Origin: DATJLY01 sp035604195
GTDB taxonomy: Bacteria; Pseudomonadota; Alphaproteobacteria; ATCC43930; CGMCC-115725
DNA: 33,655 nucleotides
Direction of reading: 5' to 3'
NCBI GenBank assembly: GCA_035604195.1
Contig: DATNIY010000105.1
Span: forward strand, 1 to 33,655
Below the pieces are notes generated by a model that was not told the DNA's origin, made no database searches, and saw nothing but the letters and a program-made list of their open reading frames with translations. The translations under genes were made by a program, and so were the position numbers. Positions 24,343 to 31,852 of this stretch are shown in pieces. Positions within the stretch are counted from its first letter, which is position 1. Each line of letters opens with the position of its first letter.

Positions 24343-25507
24343 CCGTCTTGACCCGGGTCCAAGCGCGGGTGCGCAGCCGCTCGTATTGCGGCAAGACCGG
24401 CGTGTCGAAGAAGAGACGCGCGCGCACCGAAGCCGGCGGATAGACGTTGGGATCATCGCGCAGCGCTACCTCGACCTGCGCGGTCGCGGCGGCGTTGGGA
24501 TTGGCATAGGCGACGGTGTTGCTGATCGCGGCGACGATGTCGGGGCGCAGCACATAGTCGATGAAGCGCAGCGCGTTTTCCGCATGCGGCGCGTCCTTGG
24601 GGATCGCCATCATGTCGACCCACATCATCGCCCCTTCCTTGGGGATGGTGTAGGCGATCGCGACGCCGTTCTTGGCCTCCGCCGCGCGGTTCTTCGCTTG
24701 GAGCATGTCGCCGGAATAGCCGAAGGCGACGCACAAATCGCCATTGGCGAGGTCGTTGATGTATTGCGAGGAATGGAACTTGCGCAAGAACGGCCGGATC
24801 GCCGTCACCGCCGCCGCCGCGCGCTGCAAATCCTGGGGATCGCGGCTCAGCGGATCGCGGCCGAGATAGGCGAGCGCCGCCGGGAAAATCTCTTGCGCGC
24901 TGTCCAAGAGCGAGATGCCGCAGCCCGCGAGTTTCTTGGCGTTGGCGGGATCGAAGATGAGCTTCAGGCTGTCGGTCGGCGCCGCGGGCCCGAGCGCGGC
25001 CGCGACCAGGCGGGCATTGTAGCCGAAGCCGGTCGTGCCCCAGAGATAGGGCACGCCGTATTCGTTGCCGGGATCGGCCTTCGCCGCCGCCGCCAGGATC
25101 TGCGGATCGAGATTGCCGTAGTTGCCGAGCCTCGTCTTGTCGATCTTGCGATAGACCCCGGCCGCGATCTGGCGTGCCAGATAGGGGCTCGCCGAGGGCA
25201 CTACGAGGTCGTAGCCCGAGCCGCCCGCGAGCAGCTTCGCCTCCAGCACCTCGTTGCTGTCATAGACGTCGTAATTGACCTTGATGCCGGTTTCCTTCTC
25301 GAAGCGCGGCACCGTGTCGGTGGCGATGTAGTCGGACCAGTTGTAGATGTTGAGGAGCTTGTCGGACTGGGCCAGAGAAGCGCGCGCGGCAAGCGCGGCC
25401 AAGAGCGCGACGGCGACGAGAGCGAGTCTCCGCTGGATAGAATCGGTGCGTCCTTCGAGACGCCGGCTGCGCCGGCTCCTCAGGACGAGGTCTTTTCTTC
25501 GTGCCAC
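24335..25507 (-). CDS. Spermidine/putrescine-binding periplasmic protein, PotF/PotD-like, with repeat-derived N-terminus
   Basis: Captures polyamine in the periplasm for the PotGHI-like transporter encoded next to it. The mature part starts near residue 47 (SLA-QSDKLLNIYNWSDYI) and shows the family blocks YDSNEVLEAKLLAGGSGYDLVVPS and GVPYLWGTTGFGYN. 390 residues. The signal-peptide core (LALVAVALLAALAARASLA) is preceded in frame by about 26 residues encoded by repeat copy 2 (RRKDLVLR, RSRRLEGRTDSIQ). Between the repeat codons and the core there is no ATG, GTG or TTG. The GTG at 25507, with AGGAAG (25515-25520) 7 bases upstream inside the repeat, is the best start; TTG at 25510 is next. The n-region is unusually long and arginine-rich. 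Confidence 0.9.
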   Translation of the reverse strand: MARRKDLVLRSRRSRRLEGRTDSIQRRLALVAVALLAALAARASLAQSDKLLNIYNWSDYIATDTVPRFEKETGIKVNYDVYDSNEVLEAKLLAGGSGYDLVVPSASPYLARQIAAGVYRKIDKTRLGNYGNLDPQILAAAAKADPGNEYGVPYLWGTTGFGYNARLVAAALGPAAPTDSLKLIFDPANAKKLAGCGISLLDSAQEIFPAALAYLGRDPLSRDPQDLQRAAAAVTAIRPFLRKFHSSQYINDLANGDLCVAFGYSGDMLQAKNRAAEAKNGVAIAYTIPKEGAMMWVDMMAIPKDAPHAENALRFIDYVLRPDIVAAISNTVAYANPNAAATAQVEVALRDDPNVYPPASVRARLFFDTPVLPQYERLRTRAWTRVKTGE

Positions 25508-25593
25508 CAAAAATCTTCCTCATGCTGAGGAGCGCTGCGGAGCAGCGCGTCTCGAAGCACGCACGGCATCCCTGCAGCCGGGAACTGCGCTAG
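25421..25593. repeat. REP/BIME-like double-hairpin element, copy 2 (5' end of the potF-like gene)
   Basis: About 173 bp, ending at a CTAG (25590-25593). Arm A is 25449-25487: outer CGTCCT/AGGACG, inner GCCGGC/GCCGGC. Arm B is 25521-25561: outer CATGCT/AGCACG, inner GCGCTGC/GCAGCGC. On the minus strand the spacer reads GAGGAAG, then TTG-GTG (25510-25505), and arm A is translated into the potF-like N-terminus. Confidence 0.88.
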
Positions 25594-25635
25594 GCGTGGA
25601 ACCATCCGGCAACCCCAGGCGCAAGCGACGCGGGC

Positions 25636-25658
25636 AATAAAGTCGGGGCTCCCGAGCC
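25636..25658 (-). terminator. Weak candidate terminator after the potassium-channel gene
   Basis: On the minus strand GGCTC/GAGCC (25654-25658 with 25647-25651) forms a 5-bp stem with a 2-base loop, followed by CCGACTTTATT. It lies 17 bases after the channel stop and before repeat copy 2. The stem is short. Confidence 0.3.
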
Positions 25659-25674
25659 TTGTCAACGGCGCGGC

Positions 25675-26577
25675 TCAGCTTTGGGCGTCGGCGGTATCGT
25701 GGAAGCGGCTGTAGTCGACGCTGAGGCGCCCATCCGGCGTCGTGCCGATGATATCGACGAGGCGCCGCTGCCACAGAATCTCCTCGGCGAGGTAGTTGTG
25801 CCGGGCGTGGATCGTCTGCGCGAAGGTCTCGTCGAGGCCGCGGAGGGTGACGATGAGCTCGGCCCCTTGCGCCTTGAGCGTCTCCTGCGTCGCCCCGTGG
25901 AGCGGGCTCGTCTTGTCGATGGCATGCATTACCGTCCAGGTCAGCACGAAGAGCGGCGAGCGCTCGCGCGCCACCGGCAGCTCGTAAAAGCGCCGCATCG
26001 CCACGCCCTCGGCGGCCAGCTCATTGCGCACCAATGAGACCGTGACATGCGCCTCGAGAATCCGGTTGAGCCGCTGGTTGGCGACGCGGAACATCAAGGT
26101 CGGCACCCCGTCAAAGTCGGTGATGACCGCCGCCCGGCTGAACATCACCCGCGCCGTCGGCCGCGAGATGCGCGCAAAGATGACGCCGGTCCCGAGCGCG
26201 AAGCCGAGGAGGCCCAGCAGCACCTCGATGGTGACGAGGACATTGGCGTAGAGCGTCGCCGGGTGCATCTCGCCATAGCCGATGGTCGCCATGGTCTGGA
26301 CGCTGAAGAAGAAGGCGTCGGCGACGCCGCGGGCATTGGCGATGCTGGCGTCCTGCAGCCAATAGAGCAGCGCGAAGACCAGGTTGAAGACGACATAGCC
26401 CGCGCCGATCAGCAGGAAAAAGCCCGGCCAGCTGATGGTCAGCAGCCGGTGATAAAAATCCGGCTCGATGAACTCCTTGCGCGGCATGCGGTTCAAGTCG
26501 CGCGCCTCGCGCGCCGATGCGAAGCGCACTTCCGGCCGCCGCCGCGTCTGCCGTCGCCGCACTTGCCGCCTGGGCAC
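25675..26577 (-). CDS. Inward-rectifier (Kir-type) potassium channel
   Basis: 300 residues. Helix M1 is at about 52-74, the pore helix and selectivity filter TIGYGEM at 98-104, and helix M2 at about 112-135. The C-terminal cytosolic part (about 145-290) is the immunoglobulin-like Kir domain: MFRVANQRLNRILEAHVTVSL and ELPVARERSPLFVLTWTVMHAIDKTSPL. The first 35 residues are strongly basic. I start it at the GTG at 26577, which has GAGGAGGGGG immediately upstream and gives a KirBac-like basic N-terminus; an ATG at residue 31 would be shorter. It begins 23 bases after the ubiA stop, so the two are probably co-transcribed. Confidence 0.92.
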   Translation of the reverse strand: MPRRQVRRRQTRRRPEVRFASAREARDLNRMPRKEFIEPDFYHRLLTISWPGFFLLIGAGYVVFNLVFALLYWLQDASIANARGVADAFFFSVQTMATIGYGEMHPATLYANVLVTIEVLLGLLGFALGTGVIFARISRPTARVMFSRAAVITDFDGVPTLMFRVANQRLNRILEAHVTVSLVRNELAAEGVAMRRFYELPVARERSPLFVLTWTVMHAIDKTSPLHGATQETLKAQGAELIVTLRGLDETFAQTIHARHNYLAEEILWQRRLVDIIGTTPDGRLSVDYSRFHDTADAQS

Positions 26578-26600
26578 GATCCCCCTCCTCGTCCGCCGGC

Positions 26601-27494
26601 TCAGGCCGCCCGCGCGGCGATGATGCCGAGGAGCAGAAACCAGCCGGTCCAGCGATTCGAGCGGAACTTGGCGAGGCAGTCCACAGCATCGTCGGTATCG
26701 ACTTGCGCCGCCTGCCACAGCAGCTGCAGCGCCACGGCGGCAAGCCCGAGCCAATAGACGCCGCTCATTCCCGCTGCTGCGCCCGCCGCAGCCCACAGCG
26801 CCACCGCCGCGCCGTAGAAGATGAAAAGCCAGACCCGCGTGCGCGGCCCCAAGGCGAGCGCCGCCGATTTGACGCCGATCAGCACGTCGTCTTCCTTGTC
26901 CTGATGCGCATAGATCGTATCGTAGCCCAGCGTCCAGCAGATGCCGCCGATATAGAGCAGCAGCGCCGGCGCCGCGATCTCGCCGCGCACCGCCGCCCAG
27001 CCCATGAGCGCTCCCCAATTGAAATTGAGGCCGAGGAAGAATTGCGGCCAATACGTCACCCGCTTCATGAAGGGGTAGGTCGCGATCAGCAGCAGCACCA
27101 AGAGGCCGAGCAGGATCGCGAGCCGGTCGAGGCTGAAGAGCACCGCCGCGCCCACCGCCAGTTCGAGCGCCATGAAGGCCCAGGCCTGCCGCACCGTCAC
27201 GGCGCCGCTCGGAATGGGCCGCGTCCGCGTCCGCTCGACCCGCCCGTCGAAGTCGCGATCGACGATGTCGTTGAGCGTGCAGCCGGCGCCGCGCATGGCC
27301 ATCGCGCCGATGCCGAAGAGCGCCAGAAGCCGCCAGTCGGGCCAGCCCGCCGCCGCTAGCGCGATCGCCCACCAGCCTGGGAAGAGCAGGAGCCAAGTCC
27401 CGATCGGCCGATCGAGCCGGGCGAGCCGGATATAGGGCCTGAGCGCCGGCGGCGCGTAGCGGTCGGCCCAGTCGCCGGTGCGGATGTCGGTCAT
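26601..27494 (-). CDS. ubiA: 4-hydroxybenzoate polyprenyltransferase
   Basis: Attaches the isoprenoid tail to 4-hydroxybenzoate in ubiquinone synthesis; inner membrane. The first Asp-rich motif NDIVDRDFDGRVERTRTRP is at 75-93 and the second, YDTIYAHQDKEDD, at 191-203. About 297 residues with eight or nine helices, the normal size. The ATG at 27494 fits the family N-terminus. Divergent from rsmE with 82 bases between the starts; followed by the Kir channel gene. Confidence 0.95.
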   Translation of the reverse strand: MTDIRTGDWADRYAPPALRPYIRLARLDRPIGTWLLLFPGWWAIALAAAGWPDWRLLALFGIGAMAMRGAGCTLNDIVDRDFDGRVERTRTRPIPSGAVTVRQAWAFMALELAVGAAVLFSLDRLAILLGLLVLLLIATYPFMKRVTYWPQFFLGLNFNWGALMGWAAVRGEIAAPALLLYIGGICWTLGYDTIYAHQDKEDDVLIGVKSAALALGPRTRVWLFIFYGAAVALWAAAGAAAGMSGVYWLGLAAVALQLLWQAAQVDTDDAVDCLAKFRSNRWTGWFLLLGIIAARAA

Positions 27495-27509
27495 CGCTCG
27501 CGCGTCGGG

Positions 27510-27523
27510 TTTTCGGCTAAACT
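27510..27523 (+). promoter_or_regulatory. Candidate -10 region for rsmE
   Basis: TTTTCGGCTAAACT resembles TTTTCCGCTAAGAT at 8772-8785 upstream of psd (12 of 14 positions alike). It lies between the divergent ubiA and rsmE starts. No clear -35 element was seen. Confidence 0.3.
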
Positions 27524-27576
27524 CCTGCCCATCATGCCCCGCCGCACCCGCTGCGGCCAAGCCCGCCGATGACAAC

Positions 27577-28350
27577 GTGAAAGCCCTGCCCCGACTCTAT
27601 GTCAGCGCCGATCTCGCCGGCGGCGGCGCGGCCGCGCTGACGCCGGGGCAGGCGCATTACCTCGGCACCGTGCTTCGGCTCGGCGCCGGCGATGAAGTTG
27701 CGCTGTTCAACGGCCGCGACGGCGAATGGCGCGGCAGGATCGCGGGTTTGGCGCGCGGCAGCGGCACCATCGCCATCGCCGATCGGTTGCGGCCGCAAGA
27801 GAGCGGCGCGGATCTGTGGCTCGCCTTCGCGCCGATCAAGCGGGGGCACCTCGATTTCCTCGTCGAGAAGGCGACCGAGCTGGGGGTCAGCGCGCTCTTG
27901 CCGGTGCTGACAAGGCGCAGCGTGGTCGATCGGGTCAATCGCGAGCGGCTGCAAGCGATCGCCATCGAGGCGGCGGAACAAAGCGAGCGGCTGACCTTGC
28001 CCGCGCTGCACGAGCTTCAGCCGCTCGACCGGCTGATCGCTGAGTGGCCGCCGGCGCGGCGCCTCGTCCTGTGCGATGAAAGCGGCACCGCGCCGCCGAT
28101 TGCTGCGGCCCTTGCCGGCGCGCCGCCGGCGCCCTTGGCCGTGCTCACCGGGCCGGAGGGCGGCTTTGCCGAAACGGAGCTTGACGGCCTGCGCAAACTT
28201 CCCTTTGTTTGCCCCGTCGGCCTCGGGCCGCGGGTGCTGCGCGCCGACACGGCAGCGCTCGCCGGGCTAGCGGTGGTCCAGGCGCTGGTCGGCGACTGGA
28301 GGAAGGCGCGCGAGGCTCAAGGCGGCGCGCCGGCCGACGCATCTCCTTAG
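27577..28350 (+). CDS. rsmE: 16S rRNA (uracil-1498-N3)-methyltransferase
   Basis: Methylates U1498 of 16S rRNA in the small subunit, using SAM; SPOUT-type knotted fold. Family marks: LTPGQAHYLGTVLRLG near 21-36, EKATELGVSALLPV near 97-110, EAAEQSERLTLP near 130-141, then the knot motifs LTGPEGGF (about 190) and LGPRVLRADTA (about 213). 257 residues. The GTG at 27577 is the best start: it sits a few residues before the conserved LYVSADL. No strong ribosome binding site precedes it. gshA follows 22 bases after the stop. Confidence 0.94.
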   Translation: MKALPRLYVSADLAGGGAAALTPGQAHYLGTVLRLGAGDEVALFNGRDGEWRGRIAGLARGSGTIAIADRLRPQESGADLWLAFAPIKRGHLDFLVEKATELGVSALLPVLTRRSVVDRVNRERLQAIAIEAAEQSERLTLPALHELQPLDRLIAEWPPARRLVLCDESGTAPPIAAALAGAPPAPLAVLTGPEGGFAETELDGLRKLPFVCPVGLGPRVLRADTAALAGLAVVQALVGDWRKAREAQGGAPADASP

Positions 28351-28372
28351 GGGTCGAGGAGTCCGTTCCCGT

Positions 28373-29737
28373 ATGTCCGCTCCATCCGCGTCCGGCGGTG
28401 AGCCAATCACCGACAGGCGGCAGCTTGTCGAATATCTCGCCGCCGGCGCCAAGCCGCGCGAGCGCTGGCGCATCGGCACGGAGCACGAGAAATTCGTCTT
28501 CCGCCGCGCCGATCTGCGCCCGGTCGGCTATGACGGCAGCCAGGGCATCCGCGCGCTCCTCGACGGCCTCATGCGGTTCGGCTGGAAGCCGGTCATGGAC
28601 GGCGACAACATGGTCGGACTGTCCAACGCGAACGCCTCGATCTCGCTCGAGCCCGGCGGCCAGTTCGAACTCTCCGGCGCGCCGCTCGACAATCTGCACC
28701 AGACCTGCGCCGAGCTGAACGAGCATCTGCGCCAGGTCCGGCCGGTCTGCGACGAGCTTGGCCTCGGCATGCTCAGCCTCGGCTTCCTGCCGAAATGGCG
28801 GCGCGAGGACGTCTCCTTCATGCCCAAGCGCCGCTATGCCGTGATGCGCGAGTACATGCCGAAGAAAGGCAAGCTCGGCCTCGACATGATGCTGCGCACC
28901 TGCACCGTGCAGGTGAGTCTGGATTTCGGCTCGGAAGCCGACATGGTCAGGAAGTTCCGCGTCGGCCTCGCCCTGCAGCCGGTGGCGGTGGCGCTCTTCG
29001 CCAACTCGCCCTTCCTCGAGGGCAGGCCTTCGGGCTATCTGAGCTATCGCAGCCAGGTCTGGACCGACACCGATCCCGACCGCTGCGGCATGCTGCCCTT
29101 CGTCTTCGAGCCCGGCTTCGGCTTCGAGCGCTACGTCGATTACATGCTCGACGTGCCGATGTATTTCGTCTACCGCGACGGCCAATACATCGACGCGGCC
29201 GGGCAGTCCTTCCGCGACTTCCTCGAAGGGCGCTTGCCGGCGCTGCCCGGCGAAATTCCGACGATGAGCGATTGGAGCGACCATCTGACCACCGTCTTTC
29301 CCGAGGTGCGGCTCAAGCGCATCCTCGAGATGCGCGGCGCCGATGGCGGCCCGTGGGCGCGGCTGTGCGCACTGCCGGCGCTGTGGACGGGCCTACTCTA
29401 CGATGAGCAAGCGCTCGACCAGGCGGCAGCGCTCATCGCCGATTGGGGCGAGAGTGAGCGCGAGCAGCTACGCCGCGACGTGCCGCGTCGCGGCCTCGCG
29501 ACGCCGTTCCGCGGCCGCACGCTGCAGCATCTCGCGCTCGAGGTGCTGAATCTTGCCCGAGACGGCCTTGTCCGCCGCGCCCAGCGCGACAGCACCGGCC
29601 ACGACGAGAGCCATTTCCTTGCGGAGCTCCTGGAGATCGCCGAGTCGGGCAAGACCCCGGCCGAAGACCTGCTCGAGCGCTACGCCACGCGCTGGCGCGG
29701 CAGCGTCGATCCCGCCTACACCGAAGAGGCCTACTGA
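28373..29737 (+). CDS. gshA: Glutamate-cysteine ligase (plant/alphaproteobacterial type)
   Basis: First step of glutathione synthesis: joins glutamate and cysteine with ATP. This is the GCS2-like, plant-type class: IGTEHEKFVF at about 36-45, SLEPGGQFELSG near 100-111, MLRTCTVQVSLDFGSE near 173-188, ANSPFLEGRPSGYLSYRSQVW near 212-232. 454 residues, normal for the class. The ATG at 28373 has GAGGAG 11 bases upstream. It is 22 bases after rsmE and probably shares its transcript. The 3' end overlaps the convergent hydrolase-like gene by 7 bases. Confidence 0.95.
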   Translation: MSAPSASGGEPITDRRQLVEYLAAGAKPRERWRIGTEHEKFVFRRADLRPVGYDGSQGIRALLDGLMRFGWKPVMDGDNMVGLSNANASISLEPGGQFELSGAPLDNLHQTCAELNEHLRQVRPVCDELGLGMLSLGFLPKWRREDVSFMPKRRYAVMREYMPKKGKLGLDMMLRTCTVQVSLDFGSEADMVRKFRVGLALQPVAVALFANSPFLEGRPSGYLSYRSQVWTDTDPDRCGMLPFVFEPGFGFERYVDYMLDVPMYFVYRDGQYIDAAGQSFRDFLEGRLPALPGEIPTMSDWSDHLTTVFPEVRLKRILEMRGADGGPWARLCALPALWTGLLYDEQALDQAAALIADWGESEREQLRRDVPRRGLATPFRGRTLQHLALEVLNLARDGLVRRAQRDSTGHDESHFLAELLEIAESGKTPAEDLLERYATRWRGSVDPAYTEEAY

Positions 29738-31749
29738 GTCGCGTCTGCGCCTCTGCGATCGCCGAGCCGGACCGTCGCCCAGCGCTCAGGATCGGCCGAG
29801 CCGGCCTCGGGCGGCAATCCGCTCAGCGACATCCAGCGGGCGCGGAACCAGGAGGTTGCGGAGACCTCGAATCTGAGCCGCCGCGCCGTCGGCGGGCCGG
29901 CGAGGCCGAGCGCCGACCAGGGAATGAGCGCCTCGGCGACGACGCGCGGCTGGTCGGCGCCGAAATAGAGCGCGCTTGCGCCTTCGACCGCGGGGCAGCG
30001 ATTGCCGCGGTGCTCCTTGGCCGCGCCGGCGCAGAGGCGGACGCTCATGGGCGGGCTGTCTTTGGCCGGGCCCGGCGGGATGAAATAGAGGGTGAAGCGG
30101 CGCGGGCCGGCGCCGGCATCGAGGTCGAACTCGAGGCGATAGGCTTCGCCGAGCGGGAAGTTGCCCTCATAAGCCAAAAGCTCGCGGTCATAGTAATCCT
30201 GGCCGATGGTGGCGACGGCGAGACCCTGATCGCTCCACGTCAAATACGCCTCGCCAAAGGCGGCCTCGCCCCGCCCCGCGCGCAAGGGCGGCAGCAGTGA
30301 GGCGGGCTTCGGCCAATCGATAAGCGAGGCGTGCGTCGGGTCGATCATAGCCTTGGGCACGACGAAGCCGGCGCGCGCCGGCCGCGCACGAGCGTGCGCG
30401 ACGGCGTGGATCGCCGGCAGCCGCCGGTTCGCCGCGCCAAGCGCGGTGGTGAGCCGCTCATAGGGCCGATCGTCGATGTCGACGAGGCCGAAATCGTAAT
30501 CCTCGCGGTCGGCGCGCCCGCCCTGGGGGTAGTCGTAATATTGGAACCAGTCGAGGCCCAAGAGCTCGGGCACGCGCGCGAAATTGGCGGCGGCCGCGGC
30601 GGCGCCTTGGGCGCGCTCGGCTTGGGTCGCCACCGTCATGAGATGGCCGTTGTCGCGATTGCCGCTACGGTTCTCGCGCGCGGCGTAAAACCACTCGGAG
30701 ACCAAGACCGGCTTGCCGCCGCTCAATGCGCGAAGCCCGTCGAAGAAATAGGGCGCGATCCATCCCTCGGGGCTGTCGACATTGTAGTTGACCGCGATGG
30801 CATCGACATGGCGCGCCTCGGCGCGGACCGCGGCCGGATCGTAATAGATCGGCAGCCGGTCGCCGAGGAAGAGCGCTTGCGGATCGGCGCGCTTCAACGC
30901 CGCCGCGGTCAGCGCGTAGTAATGCTCGGCCACCGCTGCCGTCCAGCGCTCGACCGCGCGACTGCCCTCGCCGCCGGGCCTGAGCCGCGTCGGCGCTTGG
31001 GCGCTGAGCAGCGCCGCCCAGGAATTGACCCCCGAAGGCGGCGCGAAATCGCCAGTGAACCGCCGCCAGTCGTCGTGATAGAGCCGGCGCAGGAGGCCGA
31101 CCCAACGCTGCTTCGTGTAGTTCTCCGCCGGCTTCTCAGAGAAAAAGAGGAAGAGCGCGCCGCTCCACCAGCCGACCTCGTTGTCGGAGAAATAGCCGAT
31201 GCGGTAGGGCGTGTCGCGATAGGGCGCGGTGAGACGGCGCGCCTCGGCATCGAGCCGCGCCGCGGCGGCAGGGTCGAAGGGATCGAACCAATGAAAGCGG
31301 GCGAGCCGCCCGATCTCGAGATTGATCGCGGTCGGAAGCGCGAGCTGCTGCGGCGCCAGCGACCAGGCACCGGCCGAATTGAAGCCCCAGGCGCCGAGCC
31401 GCTGGCGCGTCGCCTCGGTCCAGGCCGCGAGCGAGGGCGCGAAGCGGTGCCAATCGTAATGCGGCCGGTCGAGCCCCGCCCCCGAGAGCCCGCCATCGAG
31501 GACATTGACGCCGATCGCGAAAAAGCGCTCGCCGCAGGGCGTCACGAGCCAGGCGCTGCCGTGGTCCTCGCGCACGCTCCAGCGCGTCGTCGGCGCCTTC
31601 GCGAGATCGCAGGCCAGAGCCGGCGCGGCCGCGAGCGAAGCGATCAGGATTGCCGCCAGAGCAAACCCCCGCTGGATCGACCTGGTGCGTCCTTCGAGAC
31701 GCCGGCTGCGCCGGCTCCTCAGGACGAGGAATTTTCTTCGTGCCGGCAA
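29731..31749 (-). CDS. Secreted glycoside hydrolase-like protein with C-terminal CBM-like region; repeat-derived N-terminus
   Basis: 672 residues if started at the TTG at 31749. After the leader and a signal-peptide core (GFALAAILIASLAAAPALA, cleavage near residue 46) comes a TIM-barrel region with clan GH-A features: SDNEVGWW with the likely acid/base Glu191 and LVSEWFYA with the likely nucleophile Glu352. Overall it recalls agarase-like families with DNE at strand 4. The C-terminal part (about 480-672) looks like a beta-sandwich, DOMON/CBM9-type carbohydrate-binding region. Substrate unknown. The first 26 residues are encoded by repeat copy 3. TTG 31749 has GAGG 7 bases upstream, inside the repeat; an ATG at 31812 would translate nearly the whole element. 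There is no start codon between repeat and signal core. Confidence 0.8.
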   Translation of the reverse strand: MPARRKFLVLRSRRSRRLEGRTRSIQRGFALAAILIASLAAAPALACDLAKAPTTRWSVREDHGSAWLVTPCGERFFAIGVNVLDGGLSGAGLDRPHYDWHRFAPSLAAWTEATRQRLGAWGFNSAGAWSLAPQQLALPTAINLEIGRLARFHWFDPFDPAAAARLDAEARRLTAPYRDTPYRIGYFSDNEVGWWSGALFLFFSEKPAENYTKQRWVGLLRRLYHDDWRRFTGDFAPPSGVNSWAALLSAQAPTRLRPGGEGSRAVERWTAAVAEHYYALTAAALKRADPQALFLGDRLPIYYDPAAVRAEARHVDAIAVNYNVDSPEGWIAPYFFDGLRALSGGKPVLVSEWFYAARENRSGNRDNGHLMTVATQAERAQGAAAAAANFARVPELLGLDWFQYYDYPQGGRADREDYDFGLVDIDDRPYERLTTALGAANRRLPAIHAVAHARARPARAGFVVPKAMIDPTHASLIDWPKPASLLPPLRAGRGEAAFGEAYLTWSDQGLAVATIGQDYYDRELLAYEGNFPLGEAYRLEFDLDAGAGPRRFTLYFIPPGPAKDSPPMSVRLCAGAAKEHRGNRCPAVEGASALYFGADQPRVVAEALIPWSALGLAGPPTARRLRFEVSATSWFRARWMSLSGLPPEAGSADPERWATVRLGDRRGADATQ

Positions 31750-31826
31750 AGATTTTCCTCGTGCTGAGGAGGGGTGCGAAGCACCCCATCTCGAAGCACG
31801 CACGATATCCATGCGGTCGGGAACCG
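31659..31826. repeat. REP/BIME-like double-hairpin element, copy 3 (5' end of the hydrolase gene)
   Basis: About 168 bp. Arm A is 31688-31726: outer CGTCCT/AGGACG, inner GCCGGC/GCCGGC, nearly identical to copy 2. Arm B is 31760-31800: outer CGTGCT/AGCACG, inner GGGGTGC/GCACCCC. On the minus strand the spacer has GAGGAAAATC and TTG at 31749-31747, and arm A is in frame with the hydrolase. It fills most of the gap between the tldD stop and the hydrolase. Confidence 0.88.
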
Positions 31827-31852
31827 CCGCCGCGCGGCCCGGCGCCGAAGAT

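Noticed and set aside
31750..31812. ATG at 31812 as the hydrolase start
   Set aside because: It would translate most of the repeat into a Ser/Arg/His leader before the signal peptide and has no clear ribosome binding site; TTG 31749 has GAGG at good distance. It cannot be fully excluded.
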